A DNA stretch of 64,000 bases, from assembly GCA_013400155.1 (NCBI GenBank), contig VXBM01000015.1, positions 455,017 through 519,016 of the forward strand, read 5' to 3'. Under the pieces are notes generated by a model. It was not told the DNA's origin. It was given only the letters and a program-made list of their open reading frames with translations, and made no database searches. This DNA is from Helopsaltes ochotensis. Taxonomy: Eukaryota; Chordata; Aves; Passeriformes; Locustellidae. Position numbers and translations under genes: made by a program. Positions 63,101-64,000 of this stretch are shown here, in pieces (position 1 is the first letter of the stretch; the number at the start of each line of letters is the position of its first letter).

Positions 63101-63519
63101 ATGGTGTCTAAACATCAATCCACATTTTCAGTATATCACTACAAGAGAAGATTTCCTTTCTGAAAATTCTTTATTACAAAAGCTGCAGTTAGCAACAGTC
63201 TTTCAAATTATCAAATCAGAACCGGGTGTAAACTTAAAGGTAGGTGAAACTCCATGACATATTTCTATACTTCTGGGTACCTTTGAGACCAAACAAGGTA
63301 GAGCCTCATTACCATTAAGGCCTGTAATAGCTACTTCAGGATTTTTTTTCTTCCTAAGAATGATTAAACAATACAGGAAAAAAAAGGGACAAGAGAAATC
63401 ACTTTATGTAGAAACATAAATAACTTACTGGATGGTCCACATTTCATACTGTGAATTCTCCTGTTCCGAGACAAGGACGGTGTCGTAGGGGAGGTGTTAT
63501 AAACTGCCATTCCAGATTC
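80..63519 (-). CDS. OTOG: Otogelin gene, partial (31 internal coding exons; both ends missing)
   Basis: Seen: 31 minus-strand exons, all with AG acceptors and GT donors, join in phase to give about 1,347 residues without a stop. Domain order in the visible protein: Ser/Thr-rich linker (1-25), EGF-like (about 31-61), VWD1 (about 72-240), C8 (265-337), TIL (340-400), VWC-like (400-431), VWD2 (433-625), C8 (630-696), TIL (698-755), linker and second TIL (755-880), VWD3 (885-1059), C8 (1060-1150), AbfB-like (1160-1310), Cys-rich start (1310-1347). Known: this order, with an AbfB-like module after the third D domain, is shared by otogelin and otogelin-like. Otogelin is secreted into the tectorial and otoconial membranes of the inner ear and is needed for hearing and balance. 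Choice of OTOG over OTOGL rests on remembered human sequences: segments such as CTAYGDRHYRTFDG, YAHQCCQHGVAVDW and LYDREGLRLYLQVD fit otogelin better. Human otogelin is about 2,900 residues, so roughly half is here. Introns not listed separately (224-1,600 bp) showed only AT-rich or low-complexity DNA. Confidence 0.93.
2288..2452 (+). repeat. CR1 LINE fragment, plus orientation
   Basis: The stretch around 2310-2420 (cagttttggtcacc ... ttggagagtgcccaaagggg ... gatggtgaagggtcttgag) matches the sense strand of the 3' part of chicken-repeat 1, just upstream of the untranslated tail, with substitutions and small gaps. It is an old, truncated copy with no usable reading frame. Confidence 0.65.
6580..6683 (-). 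other. Candidate alternative terminal exon, Cys-rich, unconfirmed
   Basis: Seen: an AG acceptor (TTCTTGAACAG, ending at 6684) followed by an open frame to TGA at 6582-6580. Joined to exon 30 (phase 1) it would read Asp-TAFECKTDCCEGVYTCDSH then HNSSIPVRHQDQK and stop. Five Cys in about 16 residues resemble the extracellular style of the protein. Inference: an alternative 3' exon could give a short otogelin ending after the AbfB-like domain. An AATAAA-type signal lies further down the minus strand near 6303-6308. I know of no reported counterpart and homology is untested, so chance is quite possible. Confidence 0.2.
7383..7661 (-). CDS. OTOG: OTOG visible exon 30: AbfB-like domain, second part
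   Basis: 279 nt, phase 1 in, phase 1 out; the longest visible exon. It encodes LISFETAERPNYFLQLVSN, FHNRSTFVLHKNTWLSGYS, SFESFAKPGYFIHIS and EEFRLSTLFKLV. Repeated S-x-E-x-x-x-x-P-x-Y-F-L/I units are the signature of a beta-trefoil AbfB-like fold. Sequons NNT and NRS are present and there is no Cys. Acceptor TGTTTTCAG. The donor lies in GTAGGTAGGTAA; I chose the first GT that gives phase 1, which joins exon 31 as Asp and matches otogelin residue for residue in length. Confidence 0.93.
7662..9733 (-). other. Intron between exons 29 and 30 (2.1 kb)
   Basis: No gene or recognised repeat. It includes an A20 tract at 8383-8402, the source of a spurious poly-Phe reading frame on the minus strand. 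Confidence 0.75.
9734..9901 (-). CDS. OTOG: OTOG visible exon 29: AbfB-like domain, first part
   Basis: 168 nt, phase 1 in, phase 1 out. It encodes ALGKGPYKLVSFLDGKFVI, then DDIVPGHVVGFMLTSGLYK and PRAH. Family knowledge: otogelin and otogelin-like carry a module related to the arabinose-binding domain of alpha-L-arabinofuranosidase B here; in these proteins it has no known enzymatic role. This exon contains no Cys, unlike the domains around it. Acceptor CCTCCACAG, donor ATG|GTAAAG. Confidence 0.94.
9902..12582 (-). other. Intron between exons 28 and 29 (2.7 kb)
   Basis: Contains two T-rich tracts (11213-11226 and 11240-11259) and a 129-codon minus-strand frame (11626-12015) without recognisable domains. 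The sequence from about 11,990 to 12,300 is richer in GC than its surroundings. No repeat family recognised. Confidence 0.7.
12583..12609 (-). CDS. OTOG: OTOG visible exon 28: 27-nt microexon
   Basis: 27 nt, phase 1 in, phase 1 out. It encodes PYDCEYFNK when joined to its neighbours (the Pro codon is split with exon 27, and the trailing G begins an Ala codon). Acceptor TTTTTTTTAG, donor AAAG|GTAAGT. The match to the short PYDC-x-x-x-N-K stretch between C8-3 and the AbfB-like region of otogelin, together with strong splice sites, makes it convincing in spite of its size. Confidence 0.88.
13612..13768 (-). CDS. OTOG: OTOG visible exon 27: C8 domain 3, second part
   Basis: 157 nt, phase 0 in, phase 1 out. 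It encodes DVTWFYSNCLTDTCGC, GGDCECFC, then YAHQCCQHGVAVDWRS and VC. Nearly identical to human otogelin as I recall it, and clearly different from the otogelin-like version, which has YAYKCCQEG here. Acceptor ATTTCCAG, donor GTC|GTAAGT. Confidence 0.97.
14621..14737 (-). CDS. OTOG: OTOG visible exon 26: C8 domain 3, first part
   Basis: 117 nt, phase 0 on both sides. It encodes CVDSSDIRNPCSLNPLREPF, AKKECGILLSEAF and ACHPV, the first half of C8 domain 3. Acceptor TGGTTTAG, donor GTG|GTGAGT. Confidence 0.95.
15621..15740 (-). CDS. OTOG: OTOG visible exon 25: VWD3 GLCG exon
   Basis: 120 nt, phase 0 on both sides. It encodes GELTGLCGNFDLKTVNELRT and NFELTNSQEFGNSW, containing the GLCG motif and the closing Phe-Gly-x-x-Trp helix of VWD3. 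Acceptor TTTTCTCAG, donor GAG|GTACAT. A long plus-strand open frame overlaps this exon and is taken to be chance. Confidence 0.96.
16318..16464 (-). CDS. OTOG: OTOG visible exon 24: VWD3, third exon
   Basis: 147 nt, phase 0 on both sides. It encodes MQLWKAGFFTVVHFPDEHI, TILWDQRTTVHVQMG and HQWQ. The strand pattern and Trp-Asp turn (LWDQ) are typical of the VWD second half. Acceptor TTTTGAACAG, donor CAG|GTAGGT. Confidence 0.96.
17511..17645 (-). CDS. OTOG: OTOG visible exon 23: VWD3, second exon
   Basis: 135 nt, phase 0 on both sides. It encodes SVIIENIDCFSTGIICRKN, then INVGKSFLVFDDETGNP. A coding run of ten T (17624-17633) gives three Phe in a row near the start. The frame is open with ten, so I take the run as real. 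Acceptor CTCCTTCAG, donor CCA|GTAAGT. Confidence 0.93.
17934..18072 (-). CDS. OTOG: OTOG visible exon 22: start of VWD3
   Basis: 139 nt, phase 2 in, phase 0 out. It encodes HGSFQCTFQPCPSMC then TAYGDRHYRTFDGLTFDFVG and CKVYLVK, the opening of the third VWD domain with the TFDG signature. This is among the best-conserved stretches and points clearly to otogelin. Acceptor TTTTTCAG, donor AAG|GTGAGA. Confidence 0.97.
18073..22160 (-). other. Intron between exons 21 and 22 (4.1 kb)
   Basis: Mostly AT-rich. A purine-only tract lies at 20786-20827, followed by a clearly GC-richer block at about 20,870-21,320 with several CpGs and a TATA-like ataaaaag at about 21,248. No coding exon or known repeat identified. 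Confidence 0.7.
20786..20827 (+). repeat. G/A-only low-complexity tract
   Basis: A run of G7 followed by A-rich sequence with single G interruptions, all purine on the plus strand. Simple low-complexity DNA that can stall polymerases or expand. Confidence 0.85.
22161..22268 (-). CDS. OTOG: OTOG visible exon 21: TIL 3 end and VWC-like start
   Basis: 108 nt, phase 2 in, phase 2 out. It encodes GLVKHGDMCLDADECPCSW, KGKEYFPGDKVI and SSCHTC (last Cys split). This matches the CPCxWKGKEYFPGD segment that comes just before VWD3 in otogelin. Acceptor TTTGATAG, donor TG|GTAAGT. Confidence 0.94.
23265..23286 (+). repeat. AG microsatellite
   Basis: Short run of AG/GA dinucleotides interrupted once by a T. 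Likely length-variable but otherwise unremarkable. Confidence 0.8.
27692..27765 (-). repeat. CR1 LINE 3'-end fragment
   Basis: The plus strand reads catagaaccatctaggctgg then aaaatacctctaagct, the reverse complement of the conserved 3' end of CR1 (its sense strand runs on the minus strand, the same direction as OTOG). About 75 bp remain, strongly diverged. Confidence 0.7.
29289..29955 (+). mobile_element. Possible solo LTR of an avian endogenous retrovirus
   Basis: The block begins tgttgtggtttaag, which resembles the start of common bird ERV LTRs. It is pyrimidine-rich and richer in GC than the flanks, has a CCAAT-like ccattggccc, and ends near taattaaaaatttttctttac followed by ggctctgactc, reminiscent of an LTR poly(A)/U5 region. 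No target-site duplication was convincing and no internal retroviral genes were seen. Orientation and ends are tentative. Confidence 0.35.
31655..31808 (-). CDS. OTOG: OTOG visible exon 20: Cys-rich linker and start of TIL 3
   Basis: 154 nt, phase 1 in, phase 2 out. It encodes SCPVGQIYINCSNPQ, ELSRERTCENQLLNLTF and PCVSGCVCPPG. Two N-glycosylation sequons (NCS, NLT) are visible. Acceptor TCCCCCCAG, donor GG|GTGAGT. The next exon is 9.4 kb away, the longest intron seen here. Confidence 0.94.
32259..32302 (-). CDS. OTOG: OTOG visible exon 19: VWC-like segment, short exon
   Basis: 44 nt, phase 2 in, phase 1 out. It encodes CYCRDGIMNCDNNVI, matching the short CxCxDGxMxCD stretch of otogelin between the second TIL module and the following Cys-rich linker. 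Acceptor CTATTTCAG, donor ATAG|GTGAGC. Confidence 0.9.
32303..34775 (-). other. Intron between exons 18 and 19 (2.5 kb)
   Basis: No gene or recognised repeat. A slightly GC-richer patch around 33,700-33,830 has no recognisable coding content. Confidence 0.75.
34776..34850 (-). CDS. OTOG: OTOG visible exon 18: end of TIL 2 and VWC-like start
   Basis: 75 nt, phase 2 in, phase 2 out. It encodes RNECPCYFHGIDYPPGEDV and SLGK, ending in a split Cys codon. The CxCxxxGxxYxPG pattern is the usual VWC-like segment after a TIL module. Acceptor CTTTTGCAG, donor TG|GTAAGA. Confidence 0.93.
35329..35494 (-). CDS. OTOG: OTOG visible exon 17: TIL module 2
   Basis: 166 nt, phase 1 in, phase 2 out. It encodes ALSCEDTKEYSTCVSTCGRTC followed by CSSDCVEGCACPAGMYLD, the standard TIL Cys spacing with CxEGCxCP. 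Human otogelin, as I remember it, has a longer loop before CVEGC; here that loop is several residues shorter. Acceptor TTTGGACAG, donor AG|GTGGGT. Confidence 0.93.
36020..36051 (+). repeat. AAAAT-type low-complexity tract
   Basis: Imperfect repeats of taaaa inside the intron between exons 16 and 17. Confidence 0.75.
37095..37307 (-). CDS. OTOG: OTOG visible exon 16: C8 domain 2
   Basis: 213 nt, phase 1 in, phase 1 out, so its length is a multiple of three. It holds nearly all of the second C8 domain: ACSILTKDIFAPC, YLSPVPYFEQCRRDTC, CFCSALAHYAHHCRRFG and a closing DC. Acceptor TTTGTGTAG, donor GTG|GTGAGT-type site at 37095-37089. This C8 sits on one exon whereas C8-1 is split across two. Confidence 0.95.
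38222..38346 (-). CDS. OTOG: OTOG visible exon 15: VWD2 C-terminus and linker
   Basis: 125 nt, phase 2 in, phase 1 out. It encodes LSPVGVTESTPELFGNTWK, the Phe-Gly-Asn-x-Trp helix that ends VWD domains, then a linker to VDPCDVHLQA that starts C8 domain 2. Acceptor TTATAAAAG is poor in pyrimidines; donor GCAG|GTGGGC. Phase and homology support both. Confidence 0.9.
38347..40408 (-). other. Intron between exons 14 and 15 (2.1 kb)
   Basis: No gene recognised. Contains a 13-bp tandem duplication (aagactttgatca, twice, about 39,138-39,166) and a T-run near 39,431. A GC-richer patch at about 39,920-40,090 is unexplained. Confidence 0.75.
40409..40586 (-). CDS. OTOG: OTOG visible exon 14: end of VWD2 core
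   Basis: 178 nt, phase 1 in, phase 2 out. It encodes FEIRKLSSVFLQV, LYDREGLRLYLQVDERW and TVGLCGTFNGNTEDDF, with the conserved GLCG motif followed by an Asn/Asp-rich calcium-type loop. Acceptor CTCCACAG, donor TTTTTT|GTATGC. The exon ends inside a Leu codon that exon 15 completes as LSPVG. Confidence 0.95.
41542..41674 (-). CDS. OTOG: OTOG visible exon 13: VWD2 middle
   Basis: 133 nt, phase 0 in, phase 1 out. It encodes NQDGSCIQSVSLILKQD then RQVTLTHSGDVLIYDQYKIN, the middle beta-strands of VWD2. Acceptor CACTTGCAG, donor ATG|GTAAGG. The stretch QSVS-LI-L-QDP-RQVTLT fits otogelin closely. Confidence 0.95.
41675..47252 (-). other. Intron between exons 12 and 13 (5.6 kb)
   Basis: No gene or recognised repeat in this stretch. 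The short open frames in both strands are interspersed with stops and have no recognisable motifs. Confidence 0.75.
47253..47398 (-). CDS. OTOG: OTOG visible exon 12: start of VWD2
   Basis: 146 nt, phase 1 in, phase 0 out. It opens the second VWD domain with AECSVSGDTHFMTFDGRKYT (the TFDG calcium-site signature), then CQYILAKS and ISLQNAPCGQ. Acceptor GTTTTTCAG, donor CAG|GTAGGA. The next exon lies about 5.6 kb away. Confidence 0.96.
47848..47894 (-). CDS. OTOG: OTOG visible exon 11: VWC-like segment, short exon
   Basis: 47 nt, phase 2 in, phase 1 out. It encodes CTCIGGKWICTNFTCP, the closing Cys cluster of the VWC-like segment before VWD2, with an NFT glycosylation sequon. Acceptor TGATTTCAG, donor GTATGT. 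Although very short, it is fixed by its Cys pattern and by phase on both sides. Confidence 0.93.
48102..48147 (+). repeat. Two-copy 23-bp tandem repeat
   Basis: Unit ccagtgtcactattgttt then ctttt, followed at once by a second copy with a single A-to-G change. It lies in the intron between exons 10 and 11, about 200 bp before the exon 10 side of the intron midpoint. Probably a small replication-slippage duplication. Confidence 0.9.
48747..48855 (-). CDS. OTOG: OTOG visible exon 10: end of TIL 1 and VWC-like segment
   Basis: 109 nt, phase 1 in, phase 2 out. It encodes GLIYENGLCVKPMDCPCDY, completing the TIL module, then a short VWC-like start (RGNFFEMGSVVYEECNNC). Acceptor TTCTTCCAG, donor TG|GTGAGT. 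The Cys codon spans the splice to exon 11. Confidence 0.94.
49019..49070 (+). repeat. AT-rich low-complexity tract
   Basis: Runs of TATATA and TTAATA in the intron between exons 9 and 10; no other signal. Confidence 0.75.
50043..50168 (-). CDS. OTOG: OTOG visible exon 9: TIL module 1
   Basis: 126 nt, phase 1 in, phase 1 out. It encodes a trypsin-inhibitor-like Cys-rich module: YSECINCCPVSCHQQ, then CIGSELHCIDGCYCPDG. The CxDGCxCP motif is typical of TIL domains that follow C8. Acceptor AATTTCAG, donor ATG|GTGAGT. Confidence 0.95.
50952..51061 (-). CDS. OTOG: OTOG visible exon 8: C8 domain 1, second part
   Basis: 110 nt, phase 2 in, phase 1 out. It encodes ATWCRALTEYARACAQAG then GWR and a closing Cys, the usual second half of a C8 domain (Cys-x3-x-x-Tyr-Ala-x-x-Cys pattern). 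The acceptor TGTGTAAG was chosen over two AGs a few bases downstream because it keeps the same residue count as otogelin and follows a T-rich tract. Confidence 0.93.
51965..52071 (-). CDS. OTOG: OTOG visible exon 7: C8 domain 1, first part
   Basis: 107 nt, phase 0 in, phase 2 out. It encodes ALCNILLHPPFKQCHEYVSP and MASCTNDLC, which is the first half of the C8 (eight-cysteine) domain that follows each VWD in this family. Acceptor CATTTCAG, donor GTAAGT. No start or stop is involved. Confidence 0.93.
52950..53080 (-). CDS. OTOG: OTOG visible exon 6: VWD1 to C8 linker
   Basis: 131 nt, phase 1 in, phase 0 out. It encodes GKLTDDVTEFVESWQE, the Phe-x-x-x-Trp helix that closes VWD domains, then a Pro-rich linker with one Cys (EPPCLTQS). 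The donor is CAG|GTTTGG, with T rather than a purine at +3, so it departs from consensus. The reading frame on each side supports it anyway. Confidence 0.92.
54648..54853 (-). CDS. OTOG: OTOG visible exon 5: end of VWD1
   Basis: 206 nt, phase 2 in, phase 1 out. It carries the C-terminal half of VWD1: VQLPYVIG, the FTLAWDG strand that ends in an Asp-Gly turn, VYIKMAPEYLGKTHGLCGNNNA with the conserved GLCG motif, and an acidic DDLETS loop. Acceptor TTATGCAG, donor GTGAGT. Alignment to otogelin is nearly gap-free. Confidence 0.96.
55104..55222 (-). CDS. OTOG: OTOG visible exon 4: VWD1 middle
   Basis: 119 nt, phase 0 in, phase 2 out. It encodes VNNDPEC followed by a second Cys (SPYSCKRS) and a hydrophobic strand (ISLFFSG), as expected between the two halves of a VWD domain. 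Acceptor TTTGGCAG; donor TTTGG|GTAATT, a fairly weak match to consensus at +4 to +6. The joined codon with exon 5 is Gly. Confidence 0.92.
55624..55778 (-). CDS. OTOG: OTOG visible exon 3: start of VWD1
   Basis: 155 nt, phase 1 in, phase 0 out. It encodes the opening of the first von Willebrand D domain: Cys, then GQYNFETFDGLYYYFSG, the Gly-x-x-x-x-Thr-Phe-Asp-Gly calcium-site signature of VWD domains, then SFSIQ at the end of an early strand. Acceptor after TTTTGTTAG, donor CAG|GTAGGG. The closeness of FETFDGLYYY and SFSIQV to otogelin is one of the reasons for preferring OTOG over OTOGL. Confidence 0.95.
56003..56095 (-). CDS. OTOG: OTOG visible exon 2: EGF-like module
   Basis: 93 nt; acceptor CTCAG at 56100-56096, donor GTGTGT. 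It encodes an EGF-like pattern, CFNGGEC then CNCSRFNATGPRC, with an N-glycosylation sequon (NAT) in the last loop. The two leading bases complete a Ser codon with exon 1 and the trailing G starts a Val codon completed by exon 3, which fixes both splice sites. The same module stands just before VWD1 in human otogelin. Confidence 0.93.
57051..57295 (-). repeat. CR1 LINE 3'-end fragment, about 245 bp
   Basis: The plus strand reads ggttggaaggggccttaaag, then ggtctctaagccccatccc and acctggccttgaacacttcc, the reverse complement of the 3' untranslated region of CR1. The element's sense direction is therefore minus. It is 5'-truncated, as is usual for CR1, and moderately diverged. This is the clearest sign that the window is avian. 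Confidence 0.9.
57373..57447 (+). repeat. C/A-rich then A-run and G8 low-complexity tract
   Basis: CCCACCCCCC, then AAAAC-type repeats, an A-run and finally G8. It sits just downstream of the CR1 fragment. The frames that pass through it are low-complexity artefacts. Confidence 0.8.
63429..63519 (-). CDS. OTOG: OTOG visible exon 1: N-terminal linker
   Basis: Acceptor at 63521-63520, donor GTAAGT from 63428; 91 nt, entering in phase 0 and leaving one base. It encodes 30 residues rich in Ser, Thr and Arg, ending MKCGPS, the start of the first Cys-containing module. An NTS sequon is present. There is an ATG four codons in, but no hydrophobic signal sequence follows, so I read this as an internal exon of a secreted protein rather than the start. 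Human otogelin has a comparable basic stretch just before its first Cys. Confidence 0.72.
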
Positions 63520-64000
63520 CTTTCAGAAAGAACAAAGAAATCAGCAGCTATAAACAAGACACCTAAAAGTCTCTTCAGTCCAACATTTTTTCTTCTTCCT
63601 TCCTCCTAAACATACTTCTTACTGAAGATTTCTGCTCAGTAGGGTAGCCCAGAAACAGACAAAAAATTTATTACTCGATCCTGAATTCTTGGTGGGAGAA
63701 TCTAAATCCAGGACATTCAATATTATTGGTGATTGATTTGGTTACCTGTTTGCAGTTATACGACATTTTTTCTTTGCTGAGCTTTTCCCAGGAAGAGCAG
63801 GGAGAAAGCAGAGAGAAAGGTGACTCCCTCTGAGGAGCCACGAACAAGGACTACAAAGCAATCCCTCCTTTTCCCACCCTCGAACAAGGGAGTGAGAACC
63901 ACACACCTTAATTACATTTCAGCAGCGTGCCACGACTGACAGTCGAGTTGCCAAGACAAACCACATCCAAAAACCTGAGTGCTGAGCTGTAGTGACCCGA
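63520..64000 (-). other. Sequence upstream of visible exon 1
   Basis: Intronic or upstream DNA. I looked for the signal-peptide exon and did not find an ATG-initiated hydrophobic frame with a usable donor. The phase-0 start of exon 1 means that at least one more upstream coding exon is needed. No core promoter that I can support. Confidence 0.6.

Larger units (their letters stand above)
56096..63428 (-). other. Intron between exons 1 and 2 (7.3 kb)
   Basis: Contains a CR1 tail (57051-57295), a G/T-rich stretch with a possible G-quadruplex (56612-56642) and a C/A then G low-complexity tract (57373-57447). No exon with OTOG similarity, and no other gene that I can support, lies between the N-terminal linker exon and the EGF-like exon. 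Confidence 0.75.

Noticed and set aside
80..63519. Identity as OTOGL (otogelin-like) or a gel-forming mucin
   Set aside because: The VWD1, VWD2, VWD3 and C8-3 stretches fit otogelin better than otogelin-like as I remember the human proteins, and mucins lack the AbfB-like module after VWD3.
63760..63840. Minus-strand hydrophobic frame (FLSAFSLLFLGKAQ) as a signal-peptide exon
   Set aside because: No ATG opens this frame and it hits a stop before any donor that would join exon 1 in phase 0. A different frame from a nearby ATG reaches the GTAACC donor but encodes no signal sequence.

Overview
This window looks like bird nuclear DNA. It is AT-rich and carries several old, truncated CR1 LINE fragments, the dominant avian retrotransposon. 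Nearly all the coding sequence belongs to one vertebrate gene with small exons, GT-AG introns and a von Willebrand factor D-type architecture. There is no sign of bacterial or organelle sequence, no CRISPR array, and no rRNA or tRNA gene that I can support.

The gene lies on the minus strand and runs from about 63,519 down to the left edge. I assign it to OTOG (otogelin), a secreted glycoprotein of the acellular membranes of the inner ear. I could trace 31 consecutive coding exons (63,519 to 80, 4,043 nt, about 1,347 residues). Their splice phases join with no frameshift and no internal stop, so the gene looks intact in this part. The visible protein order is: N-terminal linker; EGF-like module; VWD1-C8-TIL and VWC-like segment; VWD2-C8-TIL; a second Cys-rich linker and TIL; VWD3-C8; an AbfB-like (arabinofuranosidase B type) beta-trefoil segment; then the start of the Cys-rich segment that follows it. 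The signal-peptide exon is not visible and probably lies beyond 64,000. The C-terminal half (Ser/Thr/Pro-rich stretch, D4, cystine knot) should lie to the left of base 1.

By region: 56,100-63,430 is a large first visible intron with one CR1 tail. 47,250-56,100 holds the EGF-like, VWD1, C8-1, TIL1 and VWC-like exons and the first VWD2 exon. 31,650-41,680 holds the rest of VWD2, C8-2 and the linker Cys modules. 22,270-31,655 is a 9.4-kb intron with a CR1 scrap and a possible LTR relic. 12,580-22,270 holds the TIL3, VWD3 and C8-3 exons. 7,380-9,900 holds the two AbfB-like exons. 200-7,380 is another large intron, and exon 31 sits at 80-197.

I found no clearly new gene system. The observations most worth checking are: a Cys-rich, phase-compatible candidate alternative terminal exon in the last large intron; a 27-nt microexon; the frame-neutral run of VWD3/C8-3 exons; an overlapping pair of splice donors after the AbfB-like domain; and a few unexplained intronic ORFs.
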